Below are positions 11,301 to 22,025 of a stretch of DNA of 64,000 bases, piece by piece; positions within the stretch are counted from its first letter, which is position 1; each line of letters starts with the position of its first letter. The notes below the pieces were generated by a model, which did not search any database, was not told the origin of the DNA, and saw only the letters and a program-made list of their open reading frames with translations. The stretch is from Halocafeteria seosinensis. Lineage: Eukaryota > Sar > Bigyra > Bicosoecida. The DNA lies in NCBI GenBank assembly GCA_001687465.1, contig LVLI01000141.1, forward strand, positions 124,001-188,000, given 5' to 3'. Made by a program: the position numbers and the translations under genes.

Positions 11301-14019
11301 CCGAAGAATCTTGCTAATTTTATGAGAGACTCTGCAATCTACGAATCCAAGCTTGTATACGGAGATACTCCGGAAGAAATTTACTCTGGGAAGTTCTCCA
11401 CCCTGGATCTTACACCACGATCGATAGAAGCAGGCCCAGTGGATTTCTCATTCAACAGGATTGTGAGCCCCCTCGTGCGGGAACGAAAACGACGCAACAG
11501 CGCCGCGGAGACCGCAAAGGGGATGAAAGACGCTCTTGGTAGCCTCCTCAGTTCACAAATATTGGGGTCGACAGAAGCCTCTGCGTCAACGTGCGAGAAG
11601 ACGTCGGAATGTGAAAACGGAGATACCCTCCTCTCATGGATGATGAAAGCTGATCCGTGCAACGATTGGGGATGTGTGTTTTCTGTTGGTGCGGAAGGAC
11701 GACCACGGTCACGTCGCTATTTCATGGCTCCTAATGAGATCATGCGGGCAATGTGGCTTGAGTCCCTGTATCGGTCAACGGGGAATGGTCTCCGGAACGT
11801 TGAGAGTACATCACAAGCCATGCTATCCTTCCAGCGATACTCCGACGCCGTGGCTACAGGGGTCGAAGTTGCTTGCGACTCCATGAAACAACAGTCATCA
11901 GGCAACCGAGCGACGTTGATGCCTTGTAGAGCGAGCACTGTCAGAGAACTGGGACTGAAACTCCTCTTTCTGTGCGCCAAGCAACGGTTGAATATAGCCT
12001 ATAGCGAAACCATTAGACAAACAACCGAGGTATGTACGAAGTTCGACAAGACATTAACGAGGTTGCTAAGGCACATGCGAAACGGAAAGCAAGTACGTCT
12101 CAGAGGTTCCAGTCGTCCATGGGGCGTGGAGTACCCTGGAGTGGAGGTATCTCGGGCATCATTTGGGATACTGGGAGGAGTTCTTGCTGATTCGCTAACA
12201 GACCTAGCAGCAGTATGTCACTACCAAGAGTGGTTTGCACACAGTCATCCCCCAACTATCTTGCGGTCACTGGCATTCAGCTCTGTTACGCAAGTGCACA
12301 GTATTTGGTTGGAGCATGAGAGGAATTTTCCTTATGGATCTTACTTTGCGGGACCCCACAGCAGCAGTCCAGAAGAAAAACCGTCAACACCCGAAGTCGA
12401 CGGCAACGTACAAAAGATTGAAGAGGAAGAATTGAGGAAGATTTGGTACAACATACTTTGCAGTTCGAGTCGTTTACAGCGAGAGTCCGCCCCAACTAAC
12501 TCAACTGTGGAATCCAGCCGAATAACGAGGTTGATATCGAGTTGGTTAAGTATTTCCTTCGCCGCAACTCTTCATTTTAATTCTAGAAAGACAGGACCTC
12601 TAGAGAGTATAATATCCCAACTACGCAGTGGACAGGTAGCCGAACTCCACCAGCAGGTATATAAGCTTGTTTTTTCCCCTATGCCAATTGAGCCAATTTC
12701 TCCCGGCGATAAATGCAATACTGAGTCGCTTTCCTTCCCATTCGAATGTAGTCAAGATACCAGCCTTGTTCAGATTGTGAAAGACCTCCAGCGAGACAGT
12801 GTGCGGCTTGACGGGCGGTTGCTGAAGGGTACGTCTCCGTCGGCTGCTGAGCAAATAACAAGGCCAGAGCATCTACTGGCACTTCTCAGCTCTAGAGTTT
12901 GGGATGTTTCGCAAAGGAGGAAAATATTATTCCAAGAAGCTAACTCTGTAGGATTCGTTCGACGGTTATTTCAAGAGTGTTCCCGGACGGTCGTGAGTGG
13001 CGATGCGTACGATGCTGCCTGCAGATTCTTTACGCAAGGGCAAGACATCGTCCTTGTACCAGCGTCGGCTGATGCAGAGCCTCTTAGTTTTGACGTGATA
13101 GATCCCTATGAAGAGGCGAGCATTCTACAGGAGGCGGAACAATCTTTGTCAGATGAAACATGTGCCTTGGTCGCCGCACAAGCGCACTGGTGGCATGAAC
13201 GAGGGTTTCGCCCTGCATGCGCCAACCGCATTCGAAGACGAGATCTCCGAGATTTGGTTCCGCCGTTCCACAATGTAACTGATATATTTCGTAACAACCC
13301 TGCCATGAGGGAAAAGCTCAGTCAACATCGTAGACGCAGAATACTTTGGGCTGACCAGTATATGTTCTCGCAGAGTCGTACAACCGGAGCAGGATGCAAC
13401 AGCTGGTGGAAATCGATTAGCGAGGAAACTCATGGGCTGCTTGTGGTTTTCCAGTGCTTTTCCACGTTTCGCATGATTGATACCAATGTAAGCACTCTTT
13501 TTTGTATAGTGTTACAGCTTAGTTATTGGCTTTATACTTGTGGCGAAGCAGGATGAAAAGGGAGATGCTTGTGATACGGTGGTGGTCAGAACCACGAAAA
13601 AATTCTTCCCGGGCGCGCATGGTGAGCTGCTGCTGTTCTCCCCACCGGAGTTATCCATGATCCATGTATCATCCAACTCTGTTGAAGGTATGCTGAAAAT
13701 GAATTCTGAAGTACCACATTATGACTTCCTTGTCTGTGGAACGTCCGCAGAGGCTCTATTCCTGGCCGAGCACGAATTCTCAATTAGAGATGGGTCGGTC
13801 AAGATGTGGATGCCACCTCCTACAAGTGCACAGATGACAATGTTTTCTAAACTGAAACGTGTCACTCATGAAGGGGATCCAGCAGTGTCGCAGCAGCTCA
13901 GCGAGGGAGAGGCGACCCAACAGAGCGATGACGAAGGCGAGGAATGCCTCGAGGAGGAGGGTACTTTTAGTCCAATGTCATTCAGGGGAAGGCTGTTTTC
14001 AGCAGAAAGGAAGTCTTAA
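8304..14019 (+). CDS. Large protein with a probable split PH domain, function unknown
   Basis: I do not recognise the family. ATG 8304 opens a 1,728-codon exon. One intron (13488-13551) leads to a second exon ending at TAA 14017-14019, giving about 1,883 aa. Residues 1-400 are low-complexity, rich in Ser, Thr, Asn and Gly, and probably disordered. A folded helical region begins near residue 405 (LSQCFPEIKALEQYSCVLESYLQ) and runs past residue 600. From about residue 960 the segment GGVTWKRCYCILQADSS resembles the first strands of a PH domain. The matching final helix, RRYFMAPNEIMRAMWLESLYRS, appears only near residue 1140, so the fold would carry an insert of well over 100 residues. The C-terminal exon has a compact domain and an acidic tail (SDDEGEECLEEEG). 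A membrane or trafficking role would be inference. The stop is 27 bp from the converging BCAS2 stop. Confidence 0.75.
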
Positions 14020-14046
14020 GCATAGAACTACAGTTATTATGTGTAT

Positions 14047-15045
14047 TCATTCATCATTACTTGCACGCATCCTCTTGACCTGTTTCTCCATATCGAGGCA
14101 TGCAAGTTCTGTGTGGAAATTAGTGTCTACCGTTTCCATCCATCTTCGGTACAGTGTCTGTTAGTAAGAAGAAGCACGACGGGCGAGCGGGTAAGTCTGC
14201 ACAGATTCAATACATAACAGAAAAGGTGCATAGGTATTTACCTGTAATCGGGGTGCAGCCTCCTCCTGCTTTCTTTTGCGTCGCTTATTCAATATATCAG
14301 AGCGTTTCCTGATTTCTTCCAGTTCATGTTGGTACCTGTAACCCAGGGAGCTACGTTAGCAAAATCCAGCTTTTGTGTGGTAATGCATGAGCAGTCATAA
14401 ATGATCTCACCTGTTCTTAATTTGCTCTATAGTGTCCGCATTCCTTTTGAATCCATCAGCGCCATATTTGTTGACAAGCTCGAGGTTTAGGTGTTCAATC
14501 AGCTGAGACATGACAAACCCACCAGGTACGAAACAACCACAGCAGAAAATCTCTTCCTGCAAACTTACTTTGGACTCTAATTGAGTCTTCAATCTATCAA
14601 TCGAATGCTGCCAGGCGTCTGGGTCGTTTTTCTCCTTTTCTGTCTGCGGTGCTTGTTTGTCAGGTTCGTATCGGGACATATCGAGTTGCGGCATGGGTTC
14701 ATTGCGAGCAATTCTGTCCATCTCATTTTTGATAAGCGGATTACTTTCCATCTCTCTTGTGGAAGGATAAGCGGGCAATCGCGCCTCATAATCCTTCAAT
14801 GAAATGTTTTCTTCCCTAGCCATGGTGTCCATTTCCTGCTGCACCAAGCCATCCACATATTCAGCCATTTTAGAGTCATCATATTCTCGGTCCACATAGG
14901 GGAGAGCATCATTTGTCACCCCACTGTGGTGTCTAGGGTCAGCCAAAATCGTCTGAGGGGCTGGAATAACTACCTCATTCTGCTGGCTCGGCGTAGACGC
15001 CGCTGAGGTGTGCTGCTGCTGATGATGATGAGGGACCAATGCCAT
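14047..15045 (-). CDS. BCAS2: Pre-mRNA splicing factor SPF27 (BCAS2), Prp19-complex subunit
   Basis: BCAS2/SPF27 is a small helical core subunit of the Prp19/CDC5L (NineTeen) complex that activates the spliceosome. The product starts at ATG 15045 with a Gln/His-rich leader absent from most homologues. The family pattern follows: DALPYVDREYDDSKMAEYVDGLVQQEM, then NPLIKNEMDRIARNEPMPQLDMSRYE, then a Trp-containing helix (NDPDAWQHSIDRLKTQLESK). Later exons supply the coiled coil: LIEHLNLELVNKYGADGFKRNADTIEQIKNR, YQHELEEIRKRSDILNKRRKRK and LYRRWMETVDTNFHTELACLD. At least three introns of about 70 nt separate the exons; the stop TGA is at 14047-14049. Family assignment is strong and the exact ends of the last two exons are probable. 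Confidence 0.87.
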
Positions 15046-15344
15046 GGCACTTGGACTTGTTTCTACAAAACAAAAATGTAAAGGAACTTTTAATTTTTAT
15101 TTTTATTTTTTTTTTGACCATCAATACATTTCGGTCACTATAATACAGTATTATACAGTCGTTCTGGAAGTAGTAGATTGATCCTGACATTCCAGCATGA
15201 TTCCAGGGCCACGCGGTCTGTTACACCATGATTTGCAGTCACGAATTGTAAAGAAGCGCGTTCTTTTGTTCTCTCAGAGAATTTCTCTTGTGGCTTTTTG
15301 CTAGTTTATTCTATCATTCTTTGAAACCAGTATAGCAACCACGG
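15046..15344. other. Intergenic region upstream of BCAS2
   Basis: This interval separates the BCAS2 start from the 3' end of the next minus-strand gene. It contains an AT-rich stretch near 15090-15115 with long A/T runs, and no ORF with family support. Confidence 0.4.
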
Positions 15345-18300
15345 CTACAATTTAGCTATCTTCTTCCATGTTGAAAGGGCATCATGGGACCTTGCAGACC
15401 GTGTCTGCCGTCTAGATACTTTCGGTTTTCCTGAATTATGATGCCTCTGGTGGACAGACTGAGCTTGTTCTGTCGGAGCGTCTTCGTTCTGCTTTCGAAT
15501 TAGTACAGACGACGCTGAAGTCGCTGACCGCGACTGGAGAGATTGAGCTGAAGCACCTGCGGAATACAATCTTGCGAAAACCCCGGTGTCAAAATTTGGT
15601 TGACGACGATTTGTATGCACCAGAGTTTGCGAATGATTGGGAATTGCGGTGGGCGTTTCCAAGGGATGCCGATGTGCAACTGCACGTGTCCTCCCTTTGT
15701 TCTCAGCACGGCTTGCTATGCGGGATTTGTGCATATCCCTTCCCTGCTTAAATCTTGACATGACAACATTAAGAGGAACTGCCTCTTTGTCTGTGTAGCC
15801 GGAACGTGGAGCCTGTGATCCGAACATACGCTCATGAGATAGACTATCACATTTCCTCCCGGAATGCGCTCGAACCTGTTCACTATGCTGATGGTAGTCG
15901 TTAGCAGCCACTGCTTCGAGCGGAGCAGCAGAGTTCACGCGATCAACCTTCTTTTCCTCCTTACTGCTTGTTGAGAATCGTTTAGCAATACCGTTGTTCG
16001 CTGGGGTAAGCTTTCTTTCAGTTTCAGCGTCTACCCACGGACGCGCTGTAGGGATTTTAATCGCTAAGGGAGAACTCTGTTGAGGGTGTTGCTCCCAGTC
16101 GGTGACCTCTGGTTCTTCGTTACCTCGAGGTGCGGACGGCTTGGACCGGTAGTTCTTTTGCGAGTTAGCCTTACCTGCCCCGCTAGAGGGCTCAAAGGTT
16201 TTTGTCCGCTGCGTGCATTCGGGTAATGCGAGGTTTTGCGGTGGTGGCTCCACCTGGCTCTTGCTTGGGTCCACACGATGGCCACTAAAGGTTGACGGTG
16301 GCTTCCCTCCATTAGCATCTCCGGGAATATCAGCTGCGGCCACAGCGTTCACTCCACCGCTGATTCGGTTATGAGCGCGTACATCCTGTATTACAGGCTG
16401 TATAGAAGAAACAGGGAGAGTATCGTTTCCACCAGAGGAGACAGAATCGCTCTCGCTTTGTGGGTTTTGGAAGGAAGTACCTTGCGTCACGGAATTATCA
16501 GTGTCACGGTATGTTTCATCTATAGATATCCCTTTAGCAAGTAAACTCACGTTATCCTTTTTTTGCCTGATTTCATATTTATACGCAGTCGGCTGGGTTA
16601 AGTGGAGAAGCACATTGCGGCGCATGGTGCCAGCTTCGGCACCAGAATCGCTCGCGGACACAAATTGTGATGCATTTCCAGTGACGGTGATAGCACTCTC
16701 CTGGTCCTCCAACTCATTCACTTCTGTGGGTATGTTACTGGACTCTTGAGGCGCTATGGGTGGCCGAGAATCTACTGATGAAATATCGGATAAAGGGCTT
16801 GGTGAGGAGCTGACTTGATTGTCGTCAGTGTCCTCAGTATCTGTTTTTTTGTTGGGAGGGCAAACTGACCCGCCTGTCTGTTCCACGGTCTCGGTTTCGG
16901 AAGAGCTTGCCCTCGGGAAGCGTCTTGTTTCTGGTTCTTCGGGAAACTTCAGCCGCAGTAGATGCTCATTTAGCAATGCTTTGCTTGCGTCAATTCCATG
17001 TATGGCAGCGTCCAAGGAAAATTGCTGGTTTTCTCTCCCGTCCCTGCAACTACCCTCCACAAGAACGTTGTGAGCGGAATTTACTTGCCGCAACGCGAGC
17101 TCAAGAGCATATGACAGCCCATCAACCCGACGAAAAGGAGAGCCGTCTTCCTTAAACTTGCTTCTTATCGTAGCTTCTGCGTCTTCTAGAGAGTCTATGA
17201 GCTGCATAACGGCTAACCGCAACTGGCAGTGTCCGTAGCATTCTTGTCCATCCTCTGTCGTACTATTCCGTGGTCTCATCTTCTGCATAGACTTCTGGAA
17301 GAAGTTTACGCTTTTCATAGCTGAGTGGCAGATACTGACCAGCTCGTGTACCATGATGCCGAGTTCTTCCACTCCTGGTACGTTGCTTAATCTGTCCATG
17401 GTGACGTCAAGTTCTGATTGCTCGTTTCTCGATTCCAAATAATGGGAGGCGCTTGGCGACTTTAATTTATTTTCATCCTTTTTAAGAGCGTTCTCTTGCC
17501 TTAACAGTTTTAGCACATCAGTCTTCGCCATTTTTTCGTAGAAAGCTGCAACGCTATCCTTGCAACTTCGGCGCGAGTACAAGAGCATAGTGACCTCAGT
17601 AACTTCTTCTTGGTTGGACTCGTGTTTCTCCATGGACGAAAGAAAATTCTCGTTTAAACCCAGGCTGAAGCAGGTGCATGTGGAAAGTGTCAGCAGTTGT
17701 TGCCTTACGTTTCCATACTCTTTGAAAAGCTCTGAGTCACGGCAAAAGCCCAGAAGCTCGCACTTCGTGTTGAAATTCCCATCGAGCTCTTCGGTATCAT
17801 CCACACTATGTAAACCTGCCAAGAGCAATGACCGCTGCAGAGCAACTGTAGCTTCGCGGATATTCGTTTTGGTATTGAAGGCTGTTGCTTGATAGTTTGC
17901 AACAAGTTCAACTAATTGCGCAGCTTGCAAACCTAATTCAACTGCGCAACGCTCCAAGATACCGTCTTCATCGAGCACCAGGCTAGATAAATCAGTATTC
18001 TCTACGTTCTCGTATAATAATTGGATCCTGTTTTCGTCGTTGGTTATAACTTCAAGGAGCAATGCAGCTGTTAAACACCGTGCAGCTACTTCTCGTTTGG
18101 CATGTACCTCCGTTAACTGCTGAGCTAGATCCGCGAGCTTGTTGCCAACGTGAATGGCTTTCTCCTTATTGAGTGCTGGCTTCTTAGTTGAAAACGCGTG
18201 CAGGTCGGTTTTCGGCAGCCTCATTGTTCCTATAATGACACTAACTCCCTTTATCGATCCTTGACAGCCGTTCAAGTATAGACCTGTGGCGAAACCACTC

Positions 18301-19319
18301 CCCTCTGTCTGGTTGCCTAGCGAGTTCTCCAGCAAACTGAGCAAGTCTTTCCACAAAGAGAGTTTTTGGTAGATTGTGGCTCCAAGGTCAAGGTCCATCT
18401 TCTTGAACATTATGTTCAGAATGTCGTATCCGTGTTCAATCCCTGGTGCCTGGATTCTGAGCGTCTGTATGGGTCGTCGGCCCGACACTTGAAACAACTT
18501 ACTCTGGAGCATATTTTGTACTTTCTGGGAGCAATAAACGCGTATAAGCTCCATGTCTGACGAATCTAAGTGTTTTAAACCTCTACAGAAGAAGTCGAAT
18601 TGGACCCCTTTGTTATTTTCTGTTCCCCCCTCTTCAATAAACCAGTAGAGTCGTTGGGCCTGCCTTATTCCAAATCCGTTGACAGAATGAAAACATAGAC
18701 TTCGTAGCATGTTAAATACAAAGACCTCGTGGGCACTTAGATTCAAAGCCTTTTCCAGCGTCGGACGGGCAATGGTGTCAGCCTCAAGTAACGAAGTAGG
18801 GTCGCCATTTTTTGGACCAAATGTACTCCGATGAGCGCATCTATTTTCAGCGGAATTTCGACGGTAGTTTCGACAGTTCTTTACATCCTGTTTTACACTA
18901 TCAAAGTATGCCATCAACAGTGGAAAATGTTTGGCTTTTATATCTCTAGTCAAGATGTCACTTGTTCGCTGCAGCAGCAGCAAATTACGAATGGCACCTG
19001 GCAAACGCTGCTTCCTTTTCCTCATGTGCTGTGCCTTTACTTGACAAAGAAGACCATTCTCTGGGACGAGATCTTTCTGGATAACTGCTCCCAGACATCC
19101 GACCTCCAGCAGTAATGCTCCCACCGTGTACGATCCCGAGTTCCAGAGTTGCAAAATTGGGTCACGTCGGAACGGATCACCACACCTCACCAGATAGATG
19201 GGATCCTCGGTGACAGTTTTCTCCTCATTAGATAAACTTCCCTCGACTACAATTCCGGGAAGCCAAAGATGTCGAGTGTGCAGCACGAAAACTTCGTCGT
19301 ATGGCTGGAAAGAAGACAT
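15345..19319 (-). CDS. Uncharacterised 1,324-aa protein with SH3/Tudor-like N-terminus
   Basis: This is a single uninterrupted exon from ATG 19319 to TAG 15345-15347. I do not recognise the family. The first 60 residues (YDEVFVLHTRHLWLPGIVVEGS...) have the look of a small beta-barrel of SH3, Tudor or PWWP type. Residues 90-780 are mostly alpha-helical, with a conserved-looking core (LSAHEVFVFNMLRSLCFHSVNGFG and later FDFFCRGLKHLDSSDMELI). From about residue 800 to the end the chain is Ser/Pro/Thr/Gln-rich and probably disordered, with basic tracts near the C-terminus. It is divergent from NOL10, with 334 bp between start codons. The lack of introns in a 4-kb frame, beside densely spliced neighbours, is notable but is shared with several other long genes here. 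Confidence 0.75.
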   Translation of the reverse strand: MSSFQPYDEVFVLHTRHLWLPGIVVEGSLSNEEKTVTEDPIYLVRCGDPFRRDPILQLWNSGSYTVGALLLEVGCLGAVIQKDLVPENGLLCQVKAQHMRKRKQRLPGAIRNLLLLQRTSDILTRDIKAKHFPLLMAYFDSVKQDVKNCRNYRRNSAENRCAHRSTFGPKNGDPTSLLEADTIARPTLEKALNLSAHEVFVFNMLRSLCFHSVNGFGIRQAQRLYWFIEEGGTENNKGVQFDFFCRGLKHLDSSDMELIRVYCSQKVQNMLQSKLFQVSGRRPIQTLRIQAPGIEHGYDILNIMFKKMDLDLGATIYQKLSLWKDLLSLLENSLGNQTEGSGFATGLYLNGCQGSIKGVSVIIGTMRLPKTDLHAFSTKKPALNKEKAIHVGNKLADLAQQLTEVHAKREVAARCLTAALLLEVITNDENRIQLLYENVENTDLSSLVLDEDGILERCAVELGLQAAQLVELVANYQATAFNTKTNIREATVALQRSLLLAGLHSVDDTEELDGNFNTKCELLGFCRDSELFKEYGNVRQQLLTLSTCTCFSLGLNENFLSSMEKHESNQEEVTEVTMLLYSRRSCKDSVAAFYEKMAKTDVLKLLRQENALKKDENKLKSPSASHYLESRNEQSELDVTMDRLSNVPGVEELGIMVHELVSICHSAMKSVNFFQKSMQKMRPRNSTTEDGQECYGHCQLRLAVMQLIDSLEDAEATIRSKFKEDGSPFRRVDGLSYALELALRQVNSAHNVLVEGSCRDGRENQQFSLDAAIHGIDASKALLNEHLLRLKFPEEPETRRFPRASSSETETVEQTGGSVCPPNKKTDTEDTDDNQVSSSPSPLSDISSVDSRPPIAPQESSNIPTEVNELEDQESAITVTGNASQFVSASDSGAEAGTMRRNVLLHLTQPTAYKYEIRQKKDNVSLLAKGISIDETYRDTDNSVTQGTSFQNPQSESDSVSSGGNDTLPVSSIQPVIQDVRAHNRISGGVNAVAAADIPGDANGGKPPSTFSGHRVDPSKSQVEPPPQNLALPECTQRTKTFEPSSGAGKANSQKNYRSKPSAPRGNEEPEVTDWEQHPQQSSPLAIKIPTARPWVDAETERKLTPANNGIAKRFSTSSKEEKKVDRVNSAAPLEAVAANDYHQHSEQVRAHSGRKCDSLSHERMFGSQAPRSGYTDKEAVPLNVVMSRFKQGRDMHKSRIASRAENKGRTRAVAHRHPLETPTAIPNHSQTLVHTNRRQPNFDTGVFARLYSAGASAQSLQSRSATSASSVLIRKQNEDAPTEQAQSVHQRHHNSGKPKVSRRQTRSARSHDALSTWKKIAKL

Positions 19320-19653
19320 CTTACGTCTTCACCTGGCCGACGCAAAACCCTGGAGCAATCCGTCGGAGCCATACAGCGTGTACTACAGCTGCATTTTCGC
19401 AAGCAACATATCGATACGAAATTACGTTTTCTAAGTTAATTAAACATTGAAAGCGGCAGGCATGATCTTCGCCATCAATTTGTGTCCCGTTGCAACTGCA
19501 AAAACGAACAAAAACGACAATCTTTCTTGATACCGTACTTCAACTTCAACCTGGGAGGCGAGGTGAACTGGAGTCACTGCATATACAGAGTGGATTGAGT
19601 GCGATATCCCCATCGCTGTTTGACCCTTTGTACGTGGAGAACAAGCGAATAAA
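19320..19653. promoter_or_regulatory. Divergent promoter region, 1,324-aa gene / NOL10
   Basis: Two start codons on opposite strands face away from this 334-bp interval. No clear core promoter element or repeat was seen. Confidence 0.35.
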
Positions 19654-21987
19654 ATGCAGGCGACAAACATTAATGGGATTAAGGTATACAACATTTCGGC
19701 TCCGAAAAAGCGACCGGAATGGCTCAGCGAACAGCAACGCCGAAAATTGCAGAAGGAGGATGAGGATTTTCGCCGCCGCATACATTTGCTTCAAGACTTT
19801 GAATTTCCTACGGCTGCTCAGAGGATCAAGGTTTCTAAAGATGGGAACTACGTCGCTGCAACGGGTGTCTATAAACCACGGGTAAAAGTATTCGATGTGC
19901 GAGAACTCAGTCTCAAGTTCGAACGACATTTGGACTGTGAAGTTGTACAATTCCAGGTAAGACACCTAGCTTATCCGTACTTGATGATGTGACCCAAATT
20001 AGGAAGTGATGGGAGCTCAATTTTGCAGATGCTTTCGGAAGATTTCAGGAAAATGGCGTTTCTCCAAGCTGATCGAACTGTCGAGTTACACGCAGCGTAT
20101 GGTTCTCATCATAAAACGCGGATCCCCAAAGTTGGGCGAGACATGTGCTACCATTCTCCAACAGCAGGTATGTCATAGAAGCTCGCTTCTTCCGCTATCT
20201 TGATGGGACTATAAGAGGCTCCGTGTGTTTAACTTGCAGAACTTTATATTGGAGGATCATCCGACGAAATTTATAGATTGAATCTTGAAGAGGGAAGATT
20301 CATGGCCCCCCTTTCTTCTCACAGTCCTGAAATAAATGCCTTAGGTGTCTCCCCGTCGACGCAGTTGGTGGGCAGTGCGGGTTCTGATGGGGTCGTGGAG
20401 CTTTGGGACCCTCGAAGCAGAAACGCTGTTGGACGAGTCGAAGTGGGCTCTGCCACAAACGCATCGAAGAACGCTGCTGTCGTACCAGGCTTTGAAACCC
20501 TGCCTCAGACGTCCAATGAGAATGCAGAAGCTACCGCTATTAGGTTTGACAATTCTGGGCTGGGTATGGCAGTAGGAACTAGTGATGGAAGAGTCCAGTT
20601 GTACGATCTGCGGTCTCGGGTACCCCTTCTGCGAAAACACCATCAATACGGTCTTCCTATAGTTGATCTAAAGTTTCACTCAGGACCTGGATCGGGCCAC
20701 TTAGGGACCAGTCAAAGCGAATCGGAGAGTCTGCCTCAATCCGTGAGCAGTGGCGAGTACGTTGTGAGCACAGATCCTAAGATTATCAAGATCTGGAATA
20801 GGGGTTCCGGAAAGAACCTAACAAACATAGAGCCTGATGTTCCAATTAATGATATAGCCCTATTAAAAACTCGTTCAGGGATAGGGGGTGGTAATGGAAA
20901 GCTCGCTGAGAGGCTTCCGGACGAAACAGAGAGGCGAAAGTTGGAGAGATCCGATGCCAAGTCAACAAACTTGAGCGAAGACAGTGGCCTTATTCTTGTG
21001 GCCGGGGAGAAACCGGAAATGATGAGTTATTACGTTCCAGATCTTGGTCTCGCCCCCAGATGGTGCTCCTTCTTGGATTCGCTAACTGAAGAATTGGAAG
21101 AAAAGAAAGAGGATACTGGCACGGTGTATGAGGATTACAAATTCGTCACACGAGACGAACTAGTCCGTCTTGGTCTATCTCATTTGATTGGTACCTCTCT
21201 ACTTAAGTCGTACATGCACGGATTCTTCATGGATATTCGATTATACAACAAGGTACAAGCAATTGCTGATCCGTTTGCATATGAGCGGTGGAGAAAAGCC
21301 CAGGTGAAACAGAAATTGGAAGAAAAACGGGGAAACAGAATCAACATTCAGCGGAAATTGCCGCAAGTCAATAGCGAACTTGCGAAGGAGCTAATGCATA
21401 AACAAAAAAGTGCTGGAGAAAACCCAACAGAGTCCAACCCATTGGGCGACGAACGCTTCAACAGGCTGTTCAGCGACCCTGAGTTTCAAATTGATTCACA
21501 GTCGGCCGCGTACAAGGCTGTCAAGTCTACGGAGTCTCAGAAACGCAAACATCCACCGGACGAGTATGATGCTGCTGGTACAACCACTGAAGCTGACAGT
21601 GCATTCGACTCGGTCCTGAATCAGGTCAGCGAAGCAGAAGAAGAAGGCGTTGCAGAGGAGGATGAATACAGTTCGAAGAAACAGCCGAATACTGGTAAAA
21701 AGAAATCCCGTGGTCCGGCGAAAAGCGTAAAATTCTTTGAAACAAAAGATAACCAAGATGATCCTGAGATTGCTGCAAAAATGTTTGGATTCAATCCTTT
21801 GAAGAAGAAAGAAAGGAATCTTCTAAAGAAAGAGCATGCGAGCCTGGCTGATCGGATTGAAAAAGCTGAGGCCCGTCTGGCCAAGAAGAAGCAGCGAACC
21901 TCTTCGATAAATGTACGTAACGGCGCTATCGAGGCCAAGTTCACGCCTCAATCCAACAATAAAGGCAAATTTTCCAAGAAAGCTTAA
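19654..21987 (+). CDS. NOL10: Nucleolar protein 10 (NOL10/ENP2), WD40 ribosome-biogenesis factor
   Basis: NOL10/Enp2 is a nucleolar WD40 protein required for early 18S rRNA maturation within the SSU processome. Three exons (introns 19957-20028 and 20168-20239) give 729 aa in frame. The N-terminus MQATNINGIKVYNISAPKKRPEWLSE is diagnostic, followed by FPTAAQRIKVSKDGNYVAATGVYKPRVKVFDVRELSLKFERHLD. WD40 blades include LGVSPSTQLVGSAGSDGVVELWDPRSR and AVGTSDGRVQLYDLRSRVPL. The NUC153-type region DPEFQIDSQSAAYKAV... and a lysine-rich nucleolar tail (KKKERNLLKKEHASLADRIEKAEARLAKKKQR) end the protein. The usual length is about 690 aa. Its stop is 38 bp from the converging TIPRL stop. Confidence 0.94.
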
Positions 21988-22025
21988 AGACACTATTCAA
22001 CGTGAAACTGCCGATAACCTGCCAT

